From an uncultured Clostridia bacterium (GTDB lineage Bacteria; Bacillota; Clostridia; Oscillospirales; Acutalibacteraceae): a stretch of 64,000 nucleotides of DNA. The stretch is taken from the NCBI GenBank assembly GCA_946183365.1, contig CAMHAH010000001.1:153232-217231 (forward strand), in the 5' to 3' direction. Position 1 is the stretch's first letter; each line of letters opens with the position of its first letter. Below the pieces are notes generated by a model. It worked only from the letters and a program-made list of their open reading frames with translations. It was not told the origin of the DNA and made no database searches. A program made the translations under genes and the position numbers. Positions 41,420-48,943 of this stretch are shown here, piece after piece.

Positions 41420-41934
41420 ATTCTCACCCTCATACCCACACTGAGCTCATCCACATATCTTATCCGGGGATTTAGCTCTACAAGCCGCTCGGGCTTTACG
41501 CTGAACAAATACGATATATCCCATAAGCTCTCGCCGTCATCTGTCACGGTATAATACTCGCTGCTCACAGAGCTCTTCCTCGGGCTCTGCGCCTGACAGA
41601 ATACAAAGCGGTAAGAAAGCACCCCATCCACCGGCTGAGCTGTCATCTCAAGCTCTTGCAAAAAAGCGTAAAAGGATCTTAAACGCGGCAAAGAGAGCTT
41701 CTTGCATACATAAGACTTTCTCATAGCGTCCAGAGCCGCGAACTGTTCAAGACAATCCGCTCCGTACAGCTCTCCCTCGCCTGAGACCGTTTTCATTCTC
41801 TCTCCGAGATAAACGCTGTCAGCGTCACAGCAGGGCGGCATAAGCTCCCTGATATTGCTGTTATTCCCGATCACAAGCTTATGCGGATTATGGTTCAGGC
41901 TAAGCCCTCCGAACCTCATCGGAGCGTTCTTCAT
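41413..41934 (-). CDS. Phage tail protein with C-terminal LysM domain (XkdP-like)
   Basis: Protein of 173 residues. The N-terminal beta-domain is unknown; the C-terminal LysM module (about 125-173) has YYTVTDDGESLWDISYLFSV...LNPRI with the usual Tyr-Thr and Asn-Pro residues. XkdP-type proteins sit beside the hub and connect tube to baseplate. The ATG overlaps the stop of the tiny upstream gene (ATGA), showing coupled translation. Confidence 0.78.
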   Translation of the reverse strand: MKNAPMRFGGLSLNHNPHKLVIGNNSNIRELMPPCCDADSVYLGERMKTVSGEGELYGADCLEQFAALDAMRKSYVCKKLSLPRLRSFYAFLQELEMTAQPVDGVLSYRFVFCQAQSPRKSSVSSEYYTVTDDGESLWDISYLFSVKPERLVELNPRIRYVDELSVGMRVRIC

Positions 41935-42053
41935 AAGAGCCCTACCTCCTCTTCTTCGGTGAATGCCCTGTTATATCTTCTTGCGTCTCTTTCTATTATT
42001 TCAGAGAAGCTCTCGCCGTCATACTCACGGTCATATAAAGTCTCATTATTCAT
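41931..42053 (-). CDS. Tiny conserved-position phage gene (40 residues)
   Basis: Short ORF coding MNNETLYDREYDGESFSEII... and ending in EEEEVGLL. It overlaps the end of the tube-like gene by 8 bases and its TGA overlaps the ATG of the LysM gene, so it fits the translational chain of the cassette exactly. Acidic and rich in Glu, Arg and Tyr. No family recognised; by position it could be a tail assembly factor. The frame is intact and lies where a spacing gap would otherwise be. Confidence 0.6.
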   Translation of the reverse strand: MNNETLYDREYDGESFSEIIERDARRYNRAFTEEEEVGLL

Positions 42054-42426
42054 CTTCGATCACCCGCTCTCTGTAATCATGGGCTTCTATAGTAAATGTC
42101 TGTGAGACAACCTTGTTGCCCTGAGCGCCTTGTGAGATCTCAGTCACTCTGCAATCCTCGTACCTGTATTCGACCCTATCCTCGATCATGCTCAGCGTAA
42201 ACGCTCTGTCAGTCGGTATCTGAAAATCAAACATAGTCATTATCCCGAGCTTGATCTCATACTCGGCTCTCTGAGCTACCTTCTCGACCGGAGCTGAACT
42301 CATGAACTCATATACCGCGTGATAACGGCGCTTTTGCCTGACATTTATCTCGGTTATACCAAAGGCAATATCACCGTCGATATTGACCTCGATATCTCTG
42401 CCTCGCACAATCCTCAGCTCATTCAT
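42046..42426 (-). CDS. Probable phage tail tube-type protein
   Basis: Protein of 126 residues with a beta-barrel pattern: ELRIVRGRDIEVNIDGDIAFGITEINV, then TLSMIEDRVEYRYEDCRVTEIS and a C-terminal TFTIEAHDYRERV. The layout and position between connector and LysM genes fit a tube or tube-initiator (XkdM/gp19 fold). Only one such gene exists and no sheath or tape measure follows. Assignment moderate. Confidence 0.55.
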   Translation of the reverse strand: MNELRIVRGRDIEVNIDGDIAFGITEINVRQKRRYHAVYEFMSSAPVEKVAQRAEYEIKLGIMTMFDFQIPTDRAFTLSMIEDRVEYRYEDCRVTEISQGAQGNKVVSQTFTIEAHDYRERVIEDE

Positions 42427-42863
42427 CGCTCACCCTCCTCAGTCAGTAGTATTTCGAGGGTCGCCTCGATATCCCTGTACTCTGTCCTTGACGAAGTATC
42501 AAATCCGATACCCGAGAACGAGGTCGCGACGATATACTGCTCATCGTCCTCCGCTTCAAGCGCGTCGGCGAGCATGGCTGAGGCTCTGAGCAGCGCCGCA
42601 CCCGAACTGCGCTCGGGTGCGTATACCCTTAGGCGAAGCGCCACCTCATACAGTCTGCCGTTTAAGCTTATCCCGGCTTTATTTCCGACAAATACTCTTT
42701 TCTCTCTTGTCGAGCGGTTCTCAACAGCCACGGTATATTTTTTGATCGGATTGGGAGTTTTATTCGGTGGATAAGCGGGTATAAAGCAAAAATCAACGAT
42801 AGCTCCGTGCTTTTTTACACGAGAAATAAGCTCGTCGATCTTATTATCAGCCGCAGTTATCAT
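42423..42863 (-). CDS. Phage head-tail connector or tail completion protein
   Basis: About 146 residues; role by position. I start at ATG of MITAADNKIDELISRV because GGAGGGG lies seven bases before it. The N-terminal helix is followed by a beta-rich core (VAVENRSTREKRVFVGNKAGISLNGRLYEVALRLRVYAPE, cited as region) and helix with SSGAALLRASAMLADALEAED. It resembles tail-terminator-type proteins. Overlaps neighbours at both ends. Confidence 0.55.
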   Translation of the reverse strand: MITAADNKIDELISRVKKHGAIVDFCFIPAYPPNKTPNPIKKYTVAVENRSTREKRVFVGNKAGISLNGRLYEVALRLRVYAPERSSGAALLRASAMLADALEAEDDEQYIVATSFSGIGFDTSSRTEYRDIEATLEILLTEEGER

Positions 42864-43203
42864 AAAACCCCTCCTTAGCTTTTGTAACAGGCATGAGAAT
42901 TGCCCACACATAAACATTCTCGTCATGCGCAGAAAACTCCTCTGCGGTCACGACCGTATAATCGGCGTTCTCACATCTTATCATCATGCCCGTGTCAAGC
43001 GGATGCGAACTCGACCCGATATAAAGCAGATAGCGGTTATCAAAATAACCCGCGGGAATATACCTGTCGTTGATATACAGTCTGTGTCGCCGCCTGAGCG
43101 GCTGGACAAAGGCCTTACAGACCTCTGTCCTGCCGCCGCGTTTGATTCTCACGGTGTTGCCGAATTTCCTCAGAGCGATATCAAGATAAGACGTCAGTCT
43201 CAT
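42847..43203 (-). CDS. Phage head-tail joining protein (probable)
   Basis: Protein of 118 residues, beta-rich (RIKRGGRTEVCKAFVQPL, YIPAGYFDNRYLLYIG, MMIRCENADYTVVTAEEF) like minor capsid or head-closure proteins. Its start overlaps the stop of the gene before it (ATGA). Function by position in the connector block. Confidence 0.5.
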   Translation of the reverse strand: MRLTSYLDIALRKFGNTVRIKRGGRTEVCKAFVQPLRRRHRLYINDRYIPAGYFDNRYLLYIGSSSHPLDTGMMIRCENADYTVVTAEEFSAHDENVYVWAILMPVTKAKEGFYDNCG

Positions 43204-43559
43204 ATCCTCACGCTCCTGAACGCGAACTCGCCGTCAAGATCAGCTATATCAGAGATATTCTCCCGTTCGACCTTCCACAGCTTCTCAGCCGCGGCTCCCG
43301 CCGCCTCGGTGCTCATCTGTACGTCGCCAACCTTGAACGAGACCAGCTCATCCAATCGACCGAGCATCGCTACGCGGTAGAAAGCATATGTCGCGCAGGC
43401 GTTAGCCGCTCTGCGAAGGTCGGCGTCGCTTAGCCCGTCATATAAACGTTCCTCAAAATATTCCTTACAGTCAAGGATCACCGGCAGAAAGCGTGAGATA
43501 TCCTCCATCTGAAGACCCGACACCAGAGCGAAGCGTTCTATTATCTCTTTCAGACTCAA
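43200..43559 (-). CDS. Phage head-tail connector protein (probable gp6-type)
   Basis: Protein of 119 residues, mostly helical, with FALVSGLQMEDISRFLPVILDCKEYFEERL and ATYAFYRVAMLGRLDELVSFKVGDVQ, matching the pattern of helical connector proteins placed just after capsid genes. The start is a TTG with GGAGG nine bases upstream; an ATG nearby is out of frame. Confidence 0.55.
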   Translation of the reverse strand: MSLKEIIERFALVSGLQMEDISRFLPVILDCKEYFEERLYDGLSDADLRRAANACATYAFYRVAMLGRLDELVSFKVGDVQMSTEAAGAAAEKLWKVERENISDIADLDGEFAFRSVRI

Positions 43560-43573
43560 GTGTCATGACCTCC

Positions 43574-44581
43574 TTAATAGCTGAGCATCTTTGAAGCGCC
43601 GTTGTAGATCTTCGCAAAGCCCGCGATGCAGCTTACTGTAGCCTTCTCGAGCTGACGATCGATGAGCTTGTCATAATCAACAGTCACGTCGCCCGCTACG
43701 ACCATCTCAAGCGCGCAGTTCTTGTCAAGACCGATGATACTGTCGCCGATGAAGGCGGTCGTATGGATGAGAGACGCGCCTAAGGGAGTGATCATCTTGC
43801 CGCTGCCGTGGAAGTTCAGACCCGCCGTAGCGTCCTTCATCTCAGCCATTCCCAGAAGGTCCGACATAGACATAGTCGAAGCCAAAAGTGTATTGAAGCT
43901 GAACGGTGACAGAGCGCTCCACATACTGATGAGGTCTGCATAGCTCAGGCTGCCGGAAGCCGCGGGAGCTACCGTTCCGCAGGCGTTATTGTTGCCGTCG
44001 CCGTTGATGATAACATCTACAGCGTCAGCCATCTGAGTGCGGGCGATATACGCGCCGATCTGCTTTAAGGTAACGGTAAACAGATCGATACGCTGGAAGC
44101 GGAGAGCCTCATAGCTTGCGACGAGCATTCTGCCGCGCTTGTGCAGGTGGACTAAATTATCGCTGGTCTTGATCTCGGTCGTCGGGATGAAAGCTCCCTC
44201 AGCTACTCGCTTGAGGGTTTTATCATCTTCTGTCATAGTTGAGGTACATGAGCGATAATCCATACCGTCGATCTTAGTAACGGTGGCTACGATATCGCTC
44301 AGGGTGTCAGCCTCTTCGATGCCGGCATTTACGGCGCGGCTGACATACTCGGGGAAGAGAGCCGCGGAATTTGAAGTAGCGAAGAACTTTTCGATACAGT
44401 CAGAGCCCTTGCCGCTCACCTTGATATCAAAGCGCTTGAGCTGACGCGAGAAAGCGTCCAGACCCTCAAGTGCTGTACCCTTATAATTCTCGCTGGGGTC
44501 GAGAGCCTCAAGAACCTCTGTGAGGGATTTTCCGCTCTGATACATACCCTTCTCTAAATTGATCTTCTCAAAATTAGCCAT
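43574..44581 (-). CDS. Phage major capsid protein
   Basis: Protein of 335 residues in the major-capsid position. The N-terminal helix is followed by the HK97-type spine and A-domain pattern: TLSDIVATVTKIDGMDYRSC, LVHLHKRGRMLVASYEALRFQ, ADAVDVIINGDGNN and SGKMITPLGASLIHTTAFIGDSIIGLD. AAAGGAATG precedes the ATG. Capsid assembly would need the protease upstream. Family exactness untested. Confidence 0.8.
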   Translation of the reverse strand: MANFEKINLEKGMYQSGKSLTEVLEALDPSENYKGTALEGLDAFSRQLKRFDIKVSGKGSDCIEKFFATSNSAALFPEYVSRAVNAGIEEADTLSDIVATVTKIDGMDYRSCTSTMTEDDKTLKRVAEGAFIPTTEIKTSDNLVHLHKRGRMLVASYEALRFQRIDLFTVTLKQIGAYIARTQMADAVDVIINGDGNNNACGTVAPAASGSLSYADLISMWSALSPFSFNTLLASTMSMSDLLGMAEMKDATAGLNFHGSGKMITPLGASLIHTTAFIGDSIIGLDKNCALEMVVAGDVTVDYDKLIDRQLEKATVSCIAGFAKIYNGASKMLSY

Positions 44582-44617
44582 TATAACATTCCTTTCTGAA
44601 TAAACATCTTTATTCTA

Positions 44618-44947
44618 TTAAAGAATAAATCCGACCTTGGTGTCGCTGCTGACAATAACAAGACGGTCGATACCCGAGCTTGCGGTTTTTACGCCCGATG
44701 AAGCTGCAACGATCTTGTTGTAGCCTACGCTTACTGTACCGCTCTTAGCGGTCTCGACATAGCCGCTGAGCTGTACCGCGGCGTAGCCGTCTCGAACGCT
44801 TACGCATACGCCGATGAACGCGCCGTCGGCGGACGCCTTAGTTACCTTGCCGGAGGCGCTCATAGTCACGAGATCGCCTTCCTTAACGGTATTTGTACAC
44901 TCAAAGGTCAGCACGTTTTCCTGATAACCTGTAAAATTGATATCCAT
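44618..44947 (-). CDS. Phage head decoration protein (DUF2190-like)
   Basis: Small beta-rich protein (109 residues): ECTNTVKEGDLVTMSASGKVTKASADGAFIGVCVSVRDGYAAVQLSGY. This pattern, and the place between protease and capsid, match capsid-cement proteins of the DUF2190/gpD type. GGAGG precedes the ATG. Confidence 0.68.
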   Translation of the reverse strand: MDINFTGYQENVLTFECTNTVKEGDLVTMSASGKVTKASADGAFIGVCVSVRDGYAAVQLSGYVETAKSGTVSVGYNKIVAASSGVKTASSGIDRLVIVSSDTKVGFIL

Positions 44948-44959
44948 ATATAACCTCCG

Positions 44960-45913
44960 TTAAATTCTGAATTCCGTATTGCCGATGATCTCATCGGCGC
45001 CGTTCTCACAAAGCTGAGAGACCGCCCTGCGCTCCTTTTTTGAGAGAGCCTTTATAAGAGCCTGTGTCTCAGAGATACTCAGCTTCCTCAGCACACAGCT
45101 CTCGACGCTGTAATCAAGCTCGATACCGTTGCTGATAAGAGCCTTCCTCAGCTTTTCGTCAAGCTCGGTTTTATACGCCTTGGCGTATTCGCTCTCGGCT
45201 CTGAGCTGAGCGATATATTCTCTGAGATTATCGACCTCGCCCTTACTGAGGGTGACCTCGCTCTCACTTTCGAGAGCCTTACAAATATCTTCCATATCCT
45301 TCTCCTTGTAACCTGTCTTTATCACTCCTGCCGACCGCTGAGCCGGCACGGCGACAAAGCTGAATTCATATGCGTCCTTAGGCTCGGTGAGCTCACCGTA
45401 ACACAGCGCTCCGTCGTACTCTCTGCCCTTGATATGACTGCACATGGGCGAGTTCATATCATTGCGGCAGATCGAGCATACCGTATGCCCTATGCTGCAG
45501 CCAACCGAGACCTCTTTGACGATACCCGCCTCGATAGCCTCGATAAGCTCGCTGTTGCCCTCGGTACGGCGGATATAAGCCCTTGCTGTCAGGCGGAAGA
45601 GCTGATCTCCCAGAGCCGTAACGGCTCCGTCCACACTCTCAACACAGCAGGATATTATCCTTGCCTTCTGGTTGTTAGCGGTGGGATTGTGATCGATGAT
45701 ACCCGTCTTTCCGACAAAGAGCTTTTCAAGCTCAAAGAGCGCCTCGACCGTGAAGCGTTCGTTGTCGCGGTCGATATCGTTATCGCACAGCGCGACAGAG
45801 AAGATATATACCTCGTCCGCGCTTAGCTGACGGCGCGAGTAGCTGTTCACAAGCTCCATCTCGCGCCCGATATCACCGGTCTCAGCACTCTTTATTACCT
45901 GTCCGTTCTTCAT
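44960..45913 (-). CDS. Phage prohead protease-scaffold type protein
   Basis: Protein of 317 residues. The N-terminal half (YIFSVALCDNDIDRDNERFTVEAL, GIIDHNP, ARAYIRRTEGNSELIEAIEAGIVKEVSVGC, FSFVAVPAQRSAGVIK) has the layout of prohead serine proteases, with His and Ser in the expected order. A Cys/His cluster CSICRNDMNSPMCSHI is unusual and may bind metal. The C-terminal half is Glu/Lys-rich coiled coil like a scaffold. It overlaps the portal stop (ATGA). Confidence 0.7.
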   Translation of the reverse strand: MKNGQVIKSAETGDIGREMELVNSYSRRQLSADEVYIFSVALCDNDIDRDNERFTVEALFELEKLFVGKTGIIDHNPTANNQKARIISCCVESVDGAVTALGDQLFRLTARAYIRRTEGNSELIEAIEAGIVKEVSVGCSIGHTVCSICRNDMNSPMCSHIKGREYDGALCYGELTEPKDAYEFSFVAVPAQRSAGVIKTGYKEKDMEDICKALESESEVTLSKGEVDNLREYIAQLRAESEYAKAYKTELDEKLRKALISNGIELDYSVESCVLRKLSISETQALIKALSKKERRAVSQLCENGADEIIGNTEFRI

Positions 45914-47046
45914 GCGTTCACCTCCAAGCTCTGTTCTATCTGAGCCGCTCTCGCGTTATCGAGACGCGCCGACGCGAGCTCAGTCTCATCCTGCAGACTG
46001 ATGTTGCTCCAGCTTACGCTGACCTCAGGGTCAAGCCCGACAGACCGCAGATATACGCCCGCTATCTTTCTGATAACAGGGGTCAAAAGCGAGCGGTAAT
46101 ACTCGAGCTCAGAGGTCAGTATGTCCGCCTGCTGAGCCGACATACGCTCGGTAGACGACCAGCTGAGCCCCAAGAGGAACGGCGGTACAGAGAGCTTTGA
46201 AACTATCTGCTCCAGCACGTGCCTTACGGGGATATCGCAGTCGATTATCTGGCTGTCGGCGCCGATCGCCTTTATACTCACATCGCCTACCGATACAAAA
46301 TCGCATACCCTGCTCTTGTCGCGCATAGCGCGGCTCCACTCGTCGGCGATCTCTCTGACGCGCTGCTTTGAGTTGACCGAAGAAGCTCCCGCCGGCGGGT
46401 GATATGTGACCGCGAAGCGTACGTTGCCGGCTCTCTCAAAGTTCTGACCTACACAGTCAAATATCTTCATCAGTATCTCGCTGACGAACGGCAGACCCTT
46501 TAAGAGAGAACAGCCCCGCAGAGCACCCGGCTCGGGATTGAGCAAAGTGACCGTCAAGAGTTCGGGGTGGGCGACCTCATGCGTCTGACCCGCGCCTCTG
46601 ACGAATATACGCGCGTCGATCGGACTGTCGCCCGTTCTGAGCTCAACAGCCTCGACAGGCGCGTTGTACAGCGCCGCTATACCTCCGTCGTCATAGGTCA
46701 CTATCTCGCCCACAGCCTCGCCGTAGGTCAAAAGCTGATCGAAGTATGAGCAGATAAAGCCGTACAGCCCCACACCTGTGCCGCCGACCTTTACCCTGCC
46801 GCAAAACTCATCCACAGCATTTTGAGCCGTGCTGTCCGCGCACTTGACCTCAAAGCTGCCTAAAAGGCGCACGAGCTTCATGATTGCCGCGTCGATCACG
46901 GGCACATTCTCTCTGAGCTGTCTGTATAAGCTCAGCTCAGCGTGATTTTGAGAGGAACGCAACTGAGGGATCATTCCCCTGTCAGCCACGGTACAGGTCT
47001 GTACCTCGGGTGACAGGGGACGTTTTCCGAATGAAAATAATCTCAA
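45910..47046 (-). CDS. Phage portal protein
   Basis: Protein of 378 residues in the portal position. ENVPVIDAAIMKLVRLLGSFEV, YFDQLLTYGEAVGEIV, FDCVGQNFERAGNVRFAVTYHPP and LSVPPFLLGLSWSSTERMSAQQADILTSELEYYRSLL (region cited) match the HK97-type portal family. It makes the dodecameric DNA gate of the capsid. TTG start with GGAGGTAAGAAA upstream. It begins four bases after terL. Confidence 0.85.
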   Translation of the reverse strand: MRLFSFGKRPLSPEVQTCTVADRGMIPQLRSSQNHAELSLYRQLRENVPVIDAAIMKLVRLLGSFEVKCADSTAQNAVDEFCGRVKVGGTGVGLYGFICSYFDQLLTYGEAVGEIVTYDDGGIAALYNAPVEAVELRTGDSPIDARIFVRGAGQTHEVAHPELLTVTLLNPEPGALRGCSLLKGLPFVSEILMKIFDCVGQNFERAGNVRFAVTYHPPAGASSVNSKQRVREIADEWSRAMRDKSRVCDFVSVGDVSIKAIGADSQIIDCDIPVRHVLEQIVSKLSVPPFLLGLSWSSTERMSAQQADILTSELEYYRSLLTPVIRKIAGVYLRSVGLDPEVSVSWSNISLQDETELASARLDNARAAQIEQSLEVNA

Positions 47047-47050
47047 TTTC

Positions 47051-48301
47051 TTACCTCCTGTCTATAAAGGCGCAGTCAAAACCCTCGTCCGCCGCCTTTA
47101 TATAACTGACAAAATACCGTATGTCATCCATGGCGTGATCATCGCGTTTGAGCACGGTATCGCTGGGTTTGTTCTCATCCCAGCGGTACAGAGAGAACTC
47201 GCGAATGCTGTCGGTACAGGTATCGCAGATGATGATCTCGCGGTTCTTGAGCGCCTGAGAGGTCTTGCGGATACCGTCTATGACGTTATTGTCGGCTCTC
47301 ACCACGGTATAGCGCCCATGCCGCTCTATCACCTCGATAAAGCTCGCCGCAGAGGGATCGACGATCACCGCAGAGGGCTGAGCGTAACCGCATAATTCTT
47401 CAAGAGCATTATAATGCTCCTCATCGGTTCTGCTCTTACCCTCCTTGCGCGCGTCATAGTAGTACTCGCGCAGCCTGTACCATATCTCGCCCTTTCTCGC
47501 CCACAGCCCTATAGACGTAGGATTGACCGTGCCGTAATCGCAGGAAGCACAGTATTCCTCAAAGGGGCCTTCAAGCGGGCGGATGAACATACCGCTGTCA
47601 TCCATAAAGGGATAGACAGCTCCCGAGACGCTCACCCACTCTCCGAGCACAAACCTGCGGTAGAAAGCTCCTGTATAAAGGCTTTCATACCTGCTCAGCA
47701 TTTTCTCGGACAGTGACGGATTGTCCCGCATAGTAAAGTGGATATACAGAGCGTTTTTCTTCTCCCTGTTCTGTATCCACTCATTATAAAACCAGTGCGA
47801 GGGGAACTCCGGGTTACAGTTGAAAAAGAACCTCGAGCCGTGAACGGAGCATCGCGCGAGCGCCTGTTCAACAAACGAGCGCGGCATAAGAGCCACCTCG
47901 TCGAACATAACGCCCGACAGGGTCACTCCCTGTATAAGCGCGGCGCTGCCCTCGTCCTTTCCCGAGAAGAGGCAAAAGGTATTTTCGTGACCCATATAGC
48001 TTATGACCAGCCTGTTCTGAGTTATATTCTCTTTGACGCTGAAGCCCAGCTCTTTAAGACAAGGCATGAGAGGCATTATTACGTTGCGCCTGAGCGCCGT
48101 TATTGTCTTGCCGCAAAAGCCGAGCAGAGCGCCGTTGAATCGAAGCGTAGCCCACACAGTAAAGGACAGCGACAGAGAGAAGGTCTTGCCCGAGCGCACA
48201 GCGCCGTCGCATATCACGGCGTCATGCTTCTCATAGCCCGAGCCCTCAGCCCACCAGAACATTGCGATAAGCTGTTTTTCGGATAAAGGCTTATAATTCA
48301 T
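47051..48301 (-). CDS. terL: Phage terminase large subunit
   Basis: DNA-packaging ATPase-nuclease of 416 residues. Walker A GAVRSGKTFSLSLSF, Walker B GVMFDEVALMP, coupling motif FNCNPEFPSHWFY, and a C-terminal RNase H-like nuclease with Asp in ASCDYGTVNPTS and VIVDPSAASF. PBSX/Terminase_3-6 type. It starts in overlap with terS. Intact motifs suggest that packaging ability is kept. Confidence 0.93.
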   Translation of the reverse strand: MNYKPLSEKQLIAMFWWAEGSGYEKHDAVICDGAVRSGKTFSLSLSFTVWATLRFNGALLGFCGKTITALRRNVIMPLMPCLKELGFSVKENITQNRLVISYMGHENTFCLFSGKDEGSAALIQGVTLSGVMFDEVALMPRSFVEQALARCSVHGSRFFFNCNPEFPSHWFYNEWIQNREKKNALYIHFTMRDNPSLSEKMLSRYESLYTGAFYRRFVLGEWVSVSGAVYPFMDDSGMFIRPLEGPFEEYCASCDYGTVNPTSIGLWARKGEIWYRLREYYYDARKEGKSRTDEEHYNALEELCGYAQPSAVIVDPSAASFIEVIERHGRYTVVRADNNVIDGIRKTSQALKNREIIICDTCTDSIREFSLYRWDENKPSDTVLKRDDHAMDDIRYFVSYIKAADEGFDCAFIDRR

Positions 48302-48776
48302 CCGCGCTCATCCTGTTCATGCTGCTCAGAGCCTGTGCCGAAGCGGTTATGGCTTCCAATAAGCCCTGAGAGCCGCCCGATCTGTCTGTACCCAAGATCT
48401 CGTTGAGCTTATCGAGGGCCTTGATCCTGTCAAAGAACTTGATCTCGATAGCCTTATCCTTTGTCCTTTTGATCTCAGATACGTTTATCAGGTCGAGCTC
48501 ACCGATCTCTTCGTCTGTGATATCCTCACGGTAAACGAGCTTCAGAGGGTCGCTTACTCCGCCGTAGGCGAGCCTGTACAGTCCGCATATCGCGGTACTC
48601 TCATATATTGAGCGGATATTCTCGCTCAAGCGGCGTATCTCGTCGGCGACCTCCTTTTCAGACATAAGCTGTATAAGCGATTTTTCGGGATCCTTATACC
48701 CCGCCTCTTCAGCCGCCCTGACAGGGTCGGCATATACCGTCATAAGACGGCAGAATTCTTTTTCTCTCGGTTTCAT
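48291..48776 (-). CDS. terS: Phage terminase small subunit
   Basis: About 161 residues. The N-terminal helix-turn-helix DNA-recognition region KPREKEFCRLMTVYADPVRAAEEAGYKDPEKSL matches Terminase_2 type small subunits; a coiled helical part and C-terminal MNRMSADEL follow. AAAGGAG before the ATG of MKPREKEF sets the start. It recognises DNA and hands it to TerL. First gene of the cassette. A hairpin identical to one by the orphan phage gene lies upstream. Confidence 0.85.
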   Translation of the reverse strand: MKPREKEFCRLMTVYADPVRAAEEAGYKDPEKSLIQLMSEKEVADEIRRLSENIRSIYESTAICGLYRLAYGGVSDPLKLVYREDITDEEIGELDLINVSEIKRTKDKAIEIKFFDRIKALDKLNEILGTDRSGGSQGLLEAITASAQALSSMNRMSADEL

Positions 48777-48849
48777 TTTTCTCCTTTCCGCGGCGCAGAT
48801 CATATCGACGCCGCCGCACGGTTTCACCAATGTCCGTATAAAGAAAAAA

Positions 48850-48870
48850 GTTGCATAAAACTATGCAACC
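48850..48870 (-). terminator. Terminator-like hairpin before terS, shared hairpin copy 2
   Basis: Stem GTTGCAT/ATGCAAC, loop of A/T, followed on the minus strand by TTTTTTC. No minus-strand gene lies upstream of it for about 1.7 kb, so it ends no visible transcript and may be a leader attenuator or an operator of the cassette. Identical over 21 bases to 13355-13375. Confidence 0.6.
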
Positions 48871-48943
48871 GAGAAAAAATAATAATAATTTTTGAAAAAT
48901 CTTCCGCTATCCGAAACATCTCTTACTAATAATCAATAAAGGA

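Larger units (their letters stand above)
37713..48776 (-). mobile_element. Phage-derived head-and-baseplate cassette (reduced or domesticated)
   Basis: An uninterrupted minus-strand array of 18 genes from small terminase to tail fibre, most overlapping by a few bases or separated by under 40. Order: terS, terL, portal, protease, decoration, capsid, three connector-type genes, tube-like, a 40-residue gene, LysM tail protein, gpD-like, gpV-like spike, gp25-like, gpJ-like, gpI-like, fibre. I find no integrase, repressor, replication, lysis, sheath or tape-measure gene, and no room for the last two. All genes are open and have good ribosome sites. Flanks are host genes (PrsA-like operon and spoVAF-like). 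Confidence 0.8.

Noticed and set aside
37713..48776. A full tail module hidden in the phage cassette
   Set aside because: Every stretch between named genes was checked; overlaps leave no space for a sheath or tape-measure gene, so absence is taken as real within this window.
13355..48870. The identical 21-base hairpins read as att sites of one integrated element
   Set aside because: The 35 kb between them carries core genes (aro operon, ppdK, prs, mfd), and no integrase is seen; a shared terminator or regulatory element is more likely.
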